Origin: Gammaproteobacteria bacterium
GTDB lineage: Bacteria; Pseudomonadota; Gammaproteobacteria; SZUA-140
Assembly: GCA_026982565.1 (NCBI GenBank)
Contig: JALSGV010000184.1
Span: forward strand, 1 to 35,807
DNA length: 35,807 nucleotides
Reading direction: 5' to 3'
Shown: in pieces, positions 22,472 to 34,600 of the stretch
Position numbering within the stretch: the stretch's first letter is position 1
Layout: each line of letters opens with the position of its first letter
The notes under the pieces: generated by a model
The model's database searches: none
Told to the model about the DNA's origin: nothing
What the model saw: the letters and a program-made list of their open reading frames with translations, nothing else
Translations under genes and position numbers: made by a program

Positions 22472-25176
22472 ACAGGGAAACGTCTGAAGGAATGCACGAA
22501 TTCAACTGGCTTGACGTCTGGTCACGCATGGATGCGGCGGAGCGTCAGATGGCTGCCGAGGCCTTCGTGCGTTGGCTGAGAGCCGGACCTGAGGAGCTGG
22601 TCAAAGGATACGCGCCGGGTTTTCTGAGGGCCTTTGCCAGACACATGCATTTCAGGCCGGAGACGATCCTCAGGATGCAGGATGCCAAGCTGGCCCGGCA
22701 GATCCAGAAAAACCTGCCAGCCTTTTTCGACCATCGGGATTGGGCCTTGTTCTTCCAGTGTTTTTACATGCAGCACAAGGTCGGACTCATGTGTCGTTTT
22801 CTAGACTTGTGTGGTATTCCCCACGATGAAGAAGGCGTTGTGAGGGAAGCGTTCGAGGCGCCTCGGGACATTGCTCCTGTCGTCACCACGCTGATCGGCG
22901 AATACGGTGAAGACGAGGTGATTCGCTATCTCATGGTGCTCTGCCTGCATCTTCCCGAAGCCTGGTCATTTGTCATGCCAGTCTTGTCCAGTCTCCTAAG
23001 CCGCCAGGCACGATCCGCTCAATCCCAGGAGCCAGCAGAGCAGGAGGAGAAACAGCCCTCTGTTCAGGAGCTCGCAGACGAGTTTACACAGCTCGACAGG
23101 GTGCTGATAGACCAAATCATTGCCACGGCCGCAGGGGAGGAGCGAGGCCTGAGCCCGGAACAGCTCCAGGACCTGGTGGAAACCGTGCATGCCTTGGATA
23201 CCCGAAGGAACCGTACCTATTTTCATCTGGGATTCATGGATGCCCTGTTGCCAGAACAGGAGCCAAGCTTCGATAGGCCGGAGATGAACGATGCCCGCAG
23301 GCAGTGGTACCTTGCCGGCCTTTTGGCTGGCTATGCCCGCCGACGGGACAAGGAAAAGATCGCAGAATGGATCGCTGGCCGTCAGTCGGATTTCATGCGG
23401 GCAGCCCAGGTGCCAGGGGGGGCCGGCAGGTCCATGGCCAAGACTCTATTTGGGTTCCTGCTGGAGCTCGACATGCTTTCACCGGCCATTGTATTGCTCA
23501 GGGGACAAGTGACGGAGGCTGGTCCGGATATGCGCTGGTTCGCGCTGGATCACGCCAGCGAGCGGCTTCGCGCCGGCGACATCGCATCCGCCAAGGCCTT
23601 ACTGGCATTGTTACACGAGAAGCTGTCAGAGATTGCCTTCGTGGAGCCAGAGGAACACGATGATTTCCTCAGCCGGGTGCAGCGCAAGCTGGGCCAATGC
23701 TATCAGGCGGCCGGTGACTTCTCCCGCGCAAGCACCTTGTTTGATCAACTCATCAAGAGTGACACAACCTGCAGCGCGGATTTGCTGGCGGACATGGGCC
23801 TGGTGGCTGCAGGTTTCTCCAGCCTGCAGGAAGTGGTGCTTGAAGGCGACGAGGAGCGTCGCACGTTGATGCGTCAAGCCCTGCGCAAGGGGGAGGCACG
23901 CTTCAATGAAGCTGTTGAGCAGTTTGGCAGCAATGCCCATCATGCGCACTACGTGCTGGCCGTCTTGAGATATCTCGATTTCATGGATGGTGGCCAAGAG
24001 TCTGCGCGGAGGAAGGCCATTGGTCATGCGGAATCCGCTCTCGCAGGCATGATAGGAGCGAGCCAGGCGGCGGCCTACGAGCGACTGGGAATCCTTGGCC
24101 GCTGCCGGTTCATGATCGCAGTACTACGCATGGCTTCCTTGGAACCGGCCCAGGCGCCCGCTGCCAAGCATGCCTGGGACGCGATTACCGCCACTGCCGG
24201 TCATTTTCCATCTGAGCATCTGGATCGTTTTCTGGAGAATGCCGCACTGGTGGATCAAGGCATCGCTCTGGAGATTGCAGAGTCCATATGGCATGCCAGG
24301 GAGGCCGATGCCCTCGATTTCCTCATAGCTCACAACTGGATCATAGAGTCTGATGTGCTACGAGCGGCCTTCCTGGAATTGGCCAGGGATGAAATGCGCC
24401 CGCGCCATGAACGCTTCCGGCTGTGGTCACTGCTCGTGCCCGCCGTCCTAAGGGATGGGGACCTGGGCGTGGCGGAAGAAGGCCTGGACAGTCTGGAGGC
24501 GTTGGTGGATGCCGACAGCACTTTTGCTGATCAATTTCTAGAATGGCTGAAGAACGTGGCTAATTATGATCCCGTATGGGATGAGGCCGATGTACTCAAG
24601 GTAAGGTATCGGGTTTTTGCCAGGATCGGGAAGGACAACGAGGCTTTTCTTGCCTTGCGTGATTTGTTCTTCTCCCTCCGTGACCGGAGGCCGGACGAGG
24701 CCCGGCAGATCCGGGAGCTGTTCGCAATTCGCAAGGCGCCTTCAGAACTCTATGAAGATCTTTTTGTTCCAGAGAGCGAAGATCTTGCTACCCAGACGGT
24801 GCAGGATGCAGAAGAACGCCTGTGCAATGGCGAAAAGGTGCGTGTCCTGTTCGTCGGAGGCAACGAAATCCAGGCCCAGTATGACGACACCATTCGGCGG
24901 CGGATAAACGCAGATTGGCCCGGTGTCGAAATTGCCTTTGAGCACACGGGGTGGTCTTCCAACTGGGGGCGAGAAATGGACCGCCTCAAGCGGGAGGCCG
25001 CCAGATCGGACGCAGTGGTCCTCATGAGCATGATGCGGACCATGCTTGGGAGAAAGCTCCGTGAGGCGCTCAATGATCCACCCAGGCCATGGGTGCCATG
25101 TACTGGTACGGGCCGCAAGGCCCTGGAGGACAGTATTCGCACTGCCGCACGTATCGCTGCGCAGGCACGGGTCTAG
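22468..25176 (+). CDS. Large helical protein with C-terminal DUF2325-like domain
   Basis: This 902-aa protein is mostly helical with TPR-like repeats in its middle (around residues 420-760). It ends in a compact alpha/beta domain beginning VRVLFVGGNE (about 791-902) with a later SDAVVLMSMMRTML segment. That arrangement resembles DUF2325-like domains, with a glycine-rich first strand and a conserved 'aDavv' strand; the assignment is from memory and tentative. A longer frame opens at 22396, but the start at 22468 is preferred because it gives the ATGA overlap seen throughout this operon and has a GGGGGAAG site just upstream. It could be a scaffold or sensor that connects the DISARM-like and Druantia-like parts (inference). 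No catalytic motif is clear. Confidence 0.7.
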   Translation: MNRETSEGMHEFNWLDVWSRMDAAERQMAAEAFVRWLRAGPEELVKGYAPGFLRAFARHMHFRPETILRMQDAKLARQIQKNLPAFFDHRDWALFFQCFYMQHKVGLMCRFLDLCGIPHDEEGVVREAFEAPRDIAPVVTTLIGEYGEDEVIRYLMVLCLHLPEAWSFVMPVLSSLLSRQARSAQSQEPAEQEEKQPSVQELADEFTQLDRVLIDQIIATAAGEERGLSPEQLQDLVETVHALDTRRNRTYFHLGFMDALLPEQEPSFDRPEMNDARRQWYLAGLLAGYARRRDKEKIAEWIAGRQSDFMRAAQVPGGAGRSMAKTLFGFLLELDMLSPAIVLLRGQVTEAGPDMRWFALDHASERLRAGDIASAKALLALLHEKLSEIAFVEPEEHDDFLSRVQRKLGQCYQAAGDFSRASTLFDQLIKSDTTCSADLLADMGLVAAGFSSLQEVVLEGDEERRTLMRQALRKGEARFNEAVEQFGSNAHHAHYVLAVLRYLDFMDGGQESARRKAIGHAESALAGMIGASQAAAYERLGILGRCRFMIAVLRMASLEPAQAPAAKHAWDAITATAGHFPSEHLDRFLENAALVDQGIALEIAESIWHAREADALDFLIAHNWIIESDVLRAAFLELARDEMRPRHERFRLWSLLVPAVLRDGDLGVAEEGLDSLEALVDADSTFADQFLEWLKNVANYDPVWDEADVLKVRYRVFARIGKDNEAFLALRDLFFSLRDRRPDEARQIRELFAIRKAPSELYEDLFVPESEDLATQTVQDAEERLCNGEKVRVLFVGGNEIQAQYDDTIRRRINADWPGVEIAFEHTGWSSNWGREMDRLKREAARSDAVVLMSMMRTMLGRKLREALNDPPRPWVPCTGTGRKALEDSIRTAARIAAQARV

Positions 25177-25214
25177 GGAGGGCGGTATGTATGCGCCATA
25201 GGCCGGGAGGGATA

Positions 25215-28200
25215 ATGGACCAAGTGGAATGGTTGAACCAATTTCTGATCAAGAAGGTTGGCAACAGGCTCCCTGACGGGCGCCCGCTTTATGCCTATCG
25301 TTGCGATGAAAGGGAATACGAGACACTTGCGACTCTGGTGAGGGACATGCTTCAAGGCTTGGATGCAGGCAGGAGTTACAAGCGGTTTGCAGAGTTGTTC
25401 TGTCTTCTTGCCGCAGAGACCTGGCAAAGACGCTATGAAGGCGGACCTTGGGCCTACGATTTGATTTTTTCCGCGCTGGGGACGGGCAAGCCTGCGCAAA
25501 ACAAGATCACTGATTGGATTGAGCGGGGCCTGTCGTGGTGGAAGCGGGATGTGCTGATCTCTAAGAAGGGGCGGAAGCAGTTTTTGCTCACCATAGGCTG
25601 TGAAGGCGGAATTCCGAGAAAATTGCTTGTCAGGCAAGAGAGTCGCTTGACGGATTTTTTCCGTGAGTTGCTTACCGCAAGTCGGCGTATAAACTCTCTT
25701 TCTGAGATGGAATTGTTGGCCAGGAGAAATCACCATCGCCTGCCTCATAGTCTCAGACAGGATGTGATTTTCGACCTCAGTGCTCGCTTAGTTCAGGCGA
25801 TCAACGAGTTGCAACCACTTGTCCAGGGCGTGGATGACCCCATCGAGACGCTGGATCAGGCAAGGCCAGGTTGGCGGGATGTGTTGCCCCTGCCATTGGG
25901 TGACGAGGCCATAGAGCTGCTGCTGGGCAAGTTGGTGCGCCACGCGCAGAAAATCAGAGCCCGCGCTACTCAACAGTTGCACTGGCGGCGCCAATTGCTG
26001 GGTGTGGGACAGACTCCCATTCTGAAGGCCCGGCTTGTTCTGCCTGAATTCATAGAGAAAGACCAGGTTATACGGTGGCTCGGGGCCGCCGAGCCGCCGC
26101 GGCGCTTGCGTATGATGCTCTCTATAGAAGATCAGTCCTATAACGTGGCTGCATTGACACATATCAGACGCCACGAGGGGGAGGAAGGATACCGTTGCGA
26201 GTCCCTTGTTCGGAGGGGCTTATCCTTTGAGGGTCGGCTGGCCACTCGTCCCAGCTGTCTACTGCTCACTGATGGCGAGCATGACGTTGAGATCCACGTG
26301 CCAGGTAGCGAGGGCCTAGACGATCTGCCGTGGGTCTTTCGCGATCAAGAGGATGGGCGTGGGAGGCTGTTGCTTGGCGTGGGCTCGGTGCGCACACACC
26401 TGAGATCTGTCCTTGTGGCAGTGGCCGATGGAGATGAGATCGAAACGACGGGCGGATCGGCAAGCGTCGAGCTGGCTGGCATCATGGAACGGACAGGGCG
26501 CCGCCTGTACCGGATACAGGGTGGCGCGGCTGTAACCAGCGCCATGGGAGACGTGTACCGGATTCGATGCAATGCGCAAGTAGAGCGTGGTGGGGGATAC
26601 CGGATAAGTGGCAGGCAGCTTGCTGGCATTCTCAATGGCCCTGTTTATCTGGGCATGCCTCGCGTTGAGCATGTAGATGAGCAGGGGCAGGGGCGCCTGG
26701 ATCCTCAAGCCACCATGGAGTGGATGCCAGTTGCAGATGCTCAGCGAAACTGGTGCAGGGACACTGCTGCTTGCCTGGGGCAGATTTGGCTCCGGAGTCT
26801 GGATCCTGAGGATGGCAGTATTCTGTTCCGGCGCAGAGTCGAAGTGGTCCCTAAGGATTGCCGGGTGCGGATCAAGGTAGGCACGCGTAGCCAGCCGGGA
26901 TTCGTGGAGATTGCCGGTCTCCAGGGTGCAGAGCTTGCTACGCAAGCATCTGAATACCTGAACATAGAGCGCCAGGGAGATTGTGCCCGCCTTGTGCTGA
27001 GCGACGAGGTTCCGAATGATCTTGTCCAGGTGGAAGTGACTCTTGCGTGGCCTGACCGTTCACCGTTGACGCTGTGCCTGCCTGTACCCCGGGTTGGAGG
27101 CGCGTTTACCTATGGAGGGCTTCCCTTGCCGCGGTATACGCTGATTGCCCTAGACAGGCTGGGTGTCTATCGTGCCGAGGCGCGAGGGCCGGATCCTGGA
27201 CGTTACTACATCGAGGTAGATGTTACAGCGACGGGTGGTCTCGATCCTGATTTGCGCAAGCTTCTGTGGCTCAGGCACTCCCTGAAAAAGAGGGGGGATG
27301 GCGTGCATGAGGCTATCCTGCATCCGATCCAGGAACCAGTAGGTGAACTCATGGCCATGGCTGCAGATACGGATGTCAGGGCCAGGCTTGTACTCTACGA
27401 CGAGGCCGGCCGCGATCTGCACCGAATCCAGGTGGCACGCTATGACATGATGCTGGAGCCTGATCGCGAGAATAATTGCGTATGTCTTGCCGGAGAGGCG
27501 CTCCGTAAACTGGGTGAGGGTTGGCAGGACAGGGTCACGGTGGAGATGCTGCCACTCTGGCGGCCCGATGAAGAGCCAAGAAAGCTGAGTGCTTTGGAAG
27601 AATTTGCCGGTACGGCCTGGGCTATTCCGGATGATCTGGAGCCCGGCCCCTGGTGGATCATAGGGCGAGACGCGGGCTGGACGCGGTTCAAGCCCCTGTT
27701 GTGGACCATCAACCGAGAAGACGAAGCCAGACCTGAAGTCCATAGTGGGGAAGTGGGGCTTGCGAATGCCGTGTGTGAGCCGGATGTGGAATCCCGCGTG
27801 CAGCTTATGGATGATCTTATCAGGTGCCTCTGCGAAGATATGCACCACCCTGATTGGGATGGCATAAAGAGCTATCTGCGGCTGACGAAGGAGCATCCCG
27901 CCCATACCCTCGAGATCATGAATGCCATGGTCAGGCATCCCGAATCACTGGTACACCTTCTCATGCGATCCATAGATCAAGACGACCTCGAGCAGGCCTG
28001 GAAGCTAGAACGCGAGATGCCCTTTGCCTGGTGGCTAATACCTGCCGCCAAGTGGCAGCTGGTTGCGCAGAGATATTTCTATTCTCTCGTTGATTCCCTT
28101 GCCGACCTGGAAGATAGAAAACAGATCGTTGAGAAAGTATTTTTAGATACGATTGAGCGGCTTGGGGCGCAGGCCCATTGGTTACAGGTGCTGTGTGACT

Positions 28201-28613
28201 GGATCCAAGAGTCCGTCTTTCCAGGTATGGAGCCCAGGACTCCCGAGTGGAAAATCGTGCGTAGCAATCCCCAAGGCTTGCTGTGCCAGGTGCCCCTGCT
28301 CGTGGAGGAAATGAGGCGGGAACTCATGGAGCGAATTGAACCAGGGATAAAGTGGCCTGAAGGCATGAGAGTGAGGGAGCGGTCGCAATGCCTGCCGGAG
28401 GGTTTAAGGTTTAGCGACTATGGTTACCGGCGCGACGTGTTCTGCGCCCCCTTCGTGGCCGCCATGTACTTTCTTCAGGAAGAGGAATGTCCGCGCTCAC
28501 AGGTCCTGGAGTTACGGCGCTTGCGGGCCTTCGACCAGGAATGGTTTGATCACAGTTTTGCCCTGATGATCTGTCAAGGTCTTGCCAGCGTATTGCCAGG
28601 GGACAAAAAATGA
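25215..28613 (+). CDS. druH: DruH-like / STY4851-ECs_5259-type protein
   Basis: This protein has 1132 aa from the chosen start. The N-terminus (LPDGRPLYAYRCDEREYETL) recalls the STY4851/ECs_5259 family, large proteins encoded just before a giant DUF1998 helicase. Size and position match DruH of type III Druantia, whose two genes are druH and druE. No nuclease, ATPase or transmembrane motif can be read; the middle looks beta-rich and the C-terminal third helical. The frame is open from 25089, which would overlap the previous gene by 88 bp. ATG 25215 is preferred because GGGAGG lies 5 bp upstream; ATG 25191 is also possible. The 38-bp spacer before it is the only real break in the operon. The stop overlaps the druE-like start by ATGA. 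The family call is from recall, not a search. Confidence 0.65.
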   Translation: MDQVEWLNQFLIKKVGNRLPDGRPLYAYRCDEREYETLATLVRDMLQGLDAGRSYKRFAELFCLLAAETWQRRYEGGPWAYDLIFSALGTGKPAQNKITDWIERGLSWWKRDVLISKKGRKQFLLTIGCEGGIPRKLLVRQESRLTDFFRELLTASRRINSLSEMELLARRNHHRLPHSLRQDVIFDLSARLVQAINELQPLVQGVDDPIETLDQARPGWRDVLPLPLGDEAIELLLGKLVRHAQKIRARATQQLHWRRQLLGVGQTPILKARLVLPEFIEKDQVIRWLGAAEPPRRLRMMLSIEDQSYNVAALTHIRRHEGEEGYRCESLVRRGLSFEGRLATRPSCLLLTDGEHDVEIHVPGSEGLDDLPWVFRDQEDGRGRLLLGVGSVRTHLRSVLVAVADGDEIETTGGSASVELAGIMERTGRRLYRIQGGAAVTSAMGDVYRIRCNAQVERGGGYRISGRQLAGILNGPVYLGMPRVEHVDEQGQGRLDPQATMEWMPVADAQRNWCRDTAACLGQIWLRSLDPEDGSILFRRRVEVVPKDCRVRIKVGTRSQPGFVEIAGLQGAELATQASEYLNIERQGDCARLVLSDEVPNDLVQVEVTLAWPDRSPLTLCLPVPRVGGAFTYGGLPLPRYTLIALDRLGVYRAEARGPDPGRYYIEVDVTATGGLDPDLRKLLWLRHSLKKRGDGVHEAILHPIQEPVGELMAMAADTDVRARLVLYDEAGRDLHRIQVARYDMMLEPDRENNCVCLAGEALRKLGEGWQDRVTVEMLPLWRPDEEPRKLSALEEFAGTAWAIPDDLEPGPWWIIGRDAGWTRFKPLLWTINREDEARPEVHSGEVGLANAVCEPDVESRVQLMDDLIRCLCEDMHHPDWDGIKSYLRLTKEHPAHTLEIMNAMVRHPESLVHLLMRSIDQDDLEQAWKLEREMPFAWWLIPAAKWQLVAQRYFYSLVDSLADLEDRKQIVEKVFLDTIERLGAQAHWLQVLCDWIQESVFPGMEPRTPEWKIVRSNPQGLLCQVPLLVEEMRRELMERIEPGIKWPEGMRVRERSQCLPEGLRFSDYGYRRDVFCAPFVAAMYFLQEEECPRSQVLELRRLRAFDQEWFDHSFALMICQGLASVLPGDKK

Positions 28614-31600
28614 GCATGCGTTATGGAGAAATCATTCAACATCTGCAGCGCAGTGCCACACGGGCTATCCTGGGGCTTCAGGGAGTCCGCAACGAGGCTT
28701 TGAGGGAGTACCTGCAGGATATTTACCAGCGCTTTCCTGGTAAGCCGGGGAGTCTTCTCGCTGACCCCGTGTTCGAAGCTACTTTCGGATGGAAGGAAGC
28801 CGATGTGGATATGGCAGGCCTCTCCGGGGACCTGCTGCATCCATCGCTGGTCCAGGCGCTTGCCTCGCCACCGCGCGCACTCGAGGAGGAATATGCTTTT
28901 CCCCTGAACCGCAGGCCCTACAGACACCAGCTTGAGGCTTGGCGGGCCCTGATCGAAGGTAAGCCGCCACGTTCGGTATTGGTAAGCAGCGGAACGGGCT
29001 CAGGCAAGACAGAGTGCTTTCTTATTCCCATCCTCGATGATCTGGCGAGGGCTTCCGATGGAGGGAAACGAAGGCTCACGGGTGTGCAGGCCTTGTTTTT
29101 ATATCCTCTCAATGCCCTCATCAAGAGCCAGAAGGATCGCCTGGCAGCTTGGACCGAACCTTTCGGTGGTACCTTGCGCTGGTGTCTCTACAACCGGGAT
29201 ACGCAGGAACATGCTCCCCCTCAGAGGCAGCAGGAGTTCCGTAGCGAGGTCAAGGGGCGGGATGTATTGCGGGCTGATCCACCGCCCATCCTGGTGACCA
29301 ATGCCACAATGCTGGAATATATGTTAGTGAGACGAGTGGATCGTCCGATCATCGATCAATCACAGGGGAAGCTGAAATGGATCGTGATCGACGAGGCCCA
29401 CAGTTATCTGGGTTCACAGGCCGCCGAGCTGGCTTTGCTGCTGAGACGGGTATTGCTGGCCTTTGGTTGTACACCCGGTGAGGTGCACTTTGTTGCCACC
29501 TCAGCCACGATCGGAGGGGAGCGCGGTCGAAGCGAGTTACAGGCATTTCTCGCCGACATCGCTGGGGTGGATACCAGCCGCGTGTCTGTGATCCTGGGCG
29601 AGCGGGAGGTGCCACCCCTGCCTGAACCACTGGCGGAACATCATGAACCTCTCCCGCCATCTAAACAACTCCAAGAAATGGATCCCAGATCCAGGTTTAA
29701 GGTGCTGGCCATGAATCCTGTGGCGAGAAGGATATGTGCGCGCCTGGCCCAGGGATCTATACGGCTTTCGGACGTGGCTGCTTATCTCGGTGGCGATGGG
29801 GGTGACGCACAGCATAACCGTGCGCTCGAGTTACTGGAACTCTGCAGTGACGCGTGCGGTGAATCGGGAGAACCTTTTCTACCCTTGCGGGCCCATCTGT
29901 TTCAGCGGGTGCAGCCCGGTTTGTGGAGCTGTGCTAACGGAGAATGTAGCGGCAGGAAAGGTACCGCACTCGAAGACAAGGCATGGCATTTCGGGGCTGT
30001 ATTCAGTGGGCGCAGGGAAAAATGCCCTCATTGTGGTTTTCCTGTCTTTGAAGTACTTCAATGCAATCTGTGTGGTCAGGAAGTCCTCGAGGCTGAGGAG
30101 GTGCATGTTGATGCCTCCGTATTGCTTAGCCCCCGTCGCGAAACTCAGGAAGAGGATGAATTTCTGCTTGATCTTGATGTAGCGGAGATGTCGGATGATG
30201 AAACTCTGGAAGGTCAAGGGGTATCCTCGCAGGGGTTGAAAAGGCTGCTGGTGCCTGCAACTGGGGCCCAGTGTCAGGAACGCCTGTCGCGAGAAGGCCT
30301 GCTCAATGGCGAGGGGAGCGTCATTGACGTGGGTTTGCAGATTCCGGATGAAGACGGCCGCCTGACCTGTCCCTGTTGCGGAGCACGGGAAGGGAAATCC
30401 AGTGATGACACCTTCTTTCGCAGCATGCGCCTGGGCGCGCCATTCCTGTTGCAGACTGCCATCCCTGAACTGTTGAGACATCTGCCACCTATGGCCACTA
30501 GGGTCAGCCAGCCGCCAGTACCACTCGAAGGGAGGCGATTACTGGCTTTTACCGATAGTAGACAGGGAACGGCGCGGATTGCTGCAAGACTCCAGCAGGA
30601 GTCAGAACGCAATTATGTGCGTAGCTTGCTCTATCATCGCCTTGCCCAATTGGGTGGTGAACAGGATCACGCTGCAATAGCAGCGCTTCAGAATAAAGTG
30701 GAGGAACTGGAGCGCTATGCTTCGCAATCCCCAGTACTTCGGGAAGTCTATGAGGGAAAGAAGAAGGAATTAGATGCCTTGTTGGCGCAAAGCCCAGGCG
30801 TGATGAGTTGGGATGATGCCCTGAATTACCTCCTCGGGAATATAGGGTTCATAAATCACTTGTTGCCTAGCCTGAGGGAATTGATTACCTCTCGCTTAGA
30901 CGATCGCCAATTGGCAATGTTGTGCCTATGGCGGGAGTTCATGCTTAGGCCAAGGCGCCAGTTCTCAGTCGAAGGGCTGGGGCTGATCCGGCTGGCGTAT
31001 CCAGCAATAGAACGCCTCAAGGGTGTGCCGCCAGTACTTATGCGCTACAGCGTCGGCGAGTCAGAATGGCATGATCTGCTGCGCGTCGTGCTCGATATCC
31101 ACGTGCGCGGCTGGCGTGCCGTGAGTATACCCCAGGATATCCTCCGCTGGACCGGAAACATCATTGTGACGCGCGTGATTCTGCCACCTGGCAAGGAAAA
31201 GACTGATAGGACACAGCAGGCTTGGCCTAGTATTTACCGCCAGGGCGGTCACAGGTCGGGGCTCGTGCGCCTTATTGCCCATGCCTTTCATTTGGACCCA
31301 GAGGCGTCCCAGAGCCGCGCGGAGATTGAGGAGATCCTCCTGGCGATATGGGATGCGCTCAAAAATGTTCTTACTGTGGATAACAGGGGCAACTATGTAT
31401 TGGACATGCCGCGGCAAGTATCGATCGCTGCGGTGCACAAGGCGTGGCTCTGCCCGGTTACCCGACGCCTACTGCCTGTGACCTTTCGAGGGATAACCCC
31501 TTATTTGACGCCGACAGCGGACGGGCGGCTAGCCCGTTGCATAGAGGTCGAGATGCCGCGTCTGCCTGAGCCGTTCTGGGGTGGGGACCGCGATGCGGGT

Positions 31601-34600
31601 TTGGCATGGCTGGAGTCCGATGAGCGGGTTATTCATTTACGGCATCTGGGTTGCTGGGGTGACCTCAATGACCGTATCGCGGCATTTGCCGATTATTTCC
31701 GGGCTGTGGAGCACTCTGCGCAGATCGACAGCCGATTGTTGACACAGCGTGAAGAGATGTTCAAGGAAGGTAGGATCAATTTCCTGAGCTGCTCCACCAC
31801 CATGGAAATGGGTGTCGACATCGGCGGACTTACTGCCGTTGCGATGAACAATGTCCCGCCCCATCCCGCCAACTTTCTGCAGCGGGCGGGCCGTGCGGGC
31901 AGGCGTGGTGAGCAGCGCGCCCTCAGCTTTACGTTGTGCAAGAGCAATCCCCAGGGTGAGGCTGTTTTTGGAAATCCTCTCTGGGCCTTTACGACCACAT
32001 TACGCGTTCCGCAGGTATCCATGCAAAGCCGGAGAATCGTGCAGCGCCATGTCAATTCGCTCATGCTGTCCCGGTTCTTTGCGCAGTGTATTGATGAGGA
32101 TGTCTATAGGCTGCAATGTGGCTGGTTCTTTCTGGGTTCTGATGATGGCCGGATTTCATCTCCAGCCAGCAGATTCATAGCATGGTGCAGATCGCAAGCA
32201 ATAGATGATGACAACGAGAATCTGCTTGTCCTGTTGGTGAGAGGCAGCGTGCTCGATGGGGTGCCGCTGGAGCAGATTTTCGAGGAGGCAGCCCTGGATA
32301 TGGAGAGGGTGCGTGCTGCATGGAGGGCCGAGTACGATGCTCTGGAGCGCAACCTCGAGGAGCTGAAGACCACAAGGGGCAACAGCAAACCTGAAAAGGC
32401 CGTCAGTATCCAGCGGGATAGGCTTTCCAGGGAATACTTATTGTCGGAACTGGCCACCCGCGGCTTTCTGCCCGGATATGGTTTTCCTAACGGCGTGGTC
32501 AATCTTGTCACTACGACCCTCGATGATCTGGGGTCCAAGTCGCGCAATGGCGAGGAGCGCGAGGGGAATGCGGCCATGAGTCATGGATTCCCTTCGAGGC
32601 CCATCCATCAGGCACTGAGAGACTACGCCCCCGGCATGGATATCACCCTGGATGGCCGTGTATTCCATTGTGGTGGTGTCACTCTCAACTGGCACCTGCC
32701 TGCGCATCTGGAGGCAGGACAGGAGATCCAGGCGATCTCGTGGATATGGCGCTGCGTAGAATGCAATGGGTCTGGCACGCGCTTGTATATGCCCGATCGT
32801 TGTCCGCTGTGCGGTGCCAGTGAGCTGAAGGTTTATGAATATCTCCAGCCTGCCGGCTTTGCTGTGGACATAAGAAGCAGACCACATAACAACATCAACA
32901 TCCAAAAATATGTGCCGGTTTGCGACCCATTCATATCAGCGCAGGGCGCGGATTGGATGTCCCTGCCTGATCCTGCGCTGGGGCGCTACCGCCACAGTAT
33001 GAATGGCCATCTGTTCCACCGCAGTGAAGGTGTTCATGGCAAGGGCTATTCGCTGTGTTTGCGCTGCGGACGCGCGGACTCCACCACCGAGGACGGCATG
33101 ACTCCTGATACACTCAAACGCCACAAGCGACTGCGGGGTGGACGTAATGATGATAATGAAAAATACTGCCCGGGCTATGAGGAAGGTGCCGTCAAGGATG
33201 GCATTCTCCTTGGAGCGTCCCTTTATACCGATGTCTTTGAACTCCAGCTCAAGCATCCATCATCTTCAAAATACGCCAGCCGGGTGCAGGCCTATTCCAT
33301 AGCCGTGGCCTTGCGTCGTGCGTTGTGTAGGTCGATCGGCGTTGAAGAAGACGAGATCGGTATCCATACCGCCAAGGAGCCAGGTCCGTCGGGTGATGAG
33401 CGTGTGTATTCTATCTATCTTTACGATAATGCCACGGGAGGCGCGGGTTACGTGGCATTGATGGGCACGGCCCTGGATGTCCTGCTGACTGATGTCACGC
33501 GCCTGCTCGCATGCCAATGTGATAAGGCTTGTCAGTCTTGTCTACTGATGCATGATACTCAATACCATGTGGATTTACTGGATCGCAAGGCCGCGCTCAA
33601 ATTCTTGGATGAGGATTTCCTTACCGCACTGCGTCTCCCAGATTCGCTGTTGGCATTCGGGAAGGAGACGCGCCTCGAGCTGGAACCTTTGGCGCTTGCG
33701 CTACAGCGTGAACTCCAGCGCCACAGTGCTGAGGAGATCAGATTTTACCTGGGTGGAAAGGCGGAATCCTGGGAGCCTTTATTGTGGTACCGTCATTTCG
33801 ACATGGCCAGATTCAGCAGGATGAATATGCGTACCACCTTCATTGTCCAGGGAGACGTTTTGGAAGACCTTGAGAATTCACAGGCTGATGAAATGGCTGC
33901 CATTGTTGAGGTATCGGGAGGACAGTTATGGCGCGTCAAGAAGCCAGCTGTTGCCCAGAACGGCATGCCGATGGTGTTAGAGGTTGTTGGGAAAGATTCG
34001 ATATTGCGCTGGGCGTCCACTGTGGAGGATGCTGCCATTCCATCACCGGCGTGGGGGGGTGGAAGTCAGGGTGCTCGATATGTTTTGGGGGAAGCGGATA
34101 GGCAAGGTGCGCAATATCCGGACGACGTAAGCCAGGTGCCGCCATCACAATTGAGAAGATCGTATCCGGGGCTTATCGAGCTGGTCATTAGGAATGAGTT
34201 AAATGGGGAGGCTTGCTCATTTGGAGAGCGGGCATGCAGGTTCATTTCCGACAGTGACGATACGGTCAGGGAATATGCCCTACGAGGCAACCTCATCTCG
34301 AGCATTGTCTATAGCGATAGATACCTGCTATCACCTCTGACCCTTGTTCTTCTCCGGTCCTTTTTGGGTGAAATTGCCGGCAAAATGGGGTGTGTAGACC
34401 ATACCACGCAAATCGAGGTCGTGACAGAGAAGCAATCTATCAATGAACCCCGAACTCCATATCAGATCTTCCATAATTGGCAGGATGGTAACGCAAGGCG
34501 CAAAGTGTTTTACGAACTTTTCGGAGATATCGGTCCCTGTAAGCTGGAAGAGCGTGATAAGTCGCAAGTACCACATGCGCGTCTACTTACGGTGAGTTGG

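Noticed and set aside
25089-25214. Longer start for the DruH-like protein
   Set aside because: The extension overlaps the previous gene and reads as low-complexity sequence; family-like sequence begins right after the ATG at 25215.
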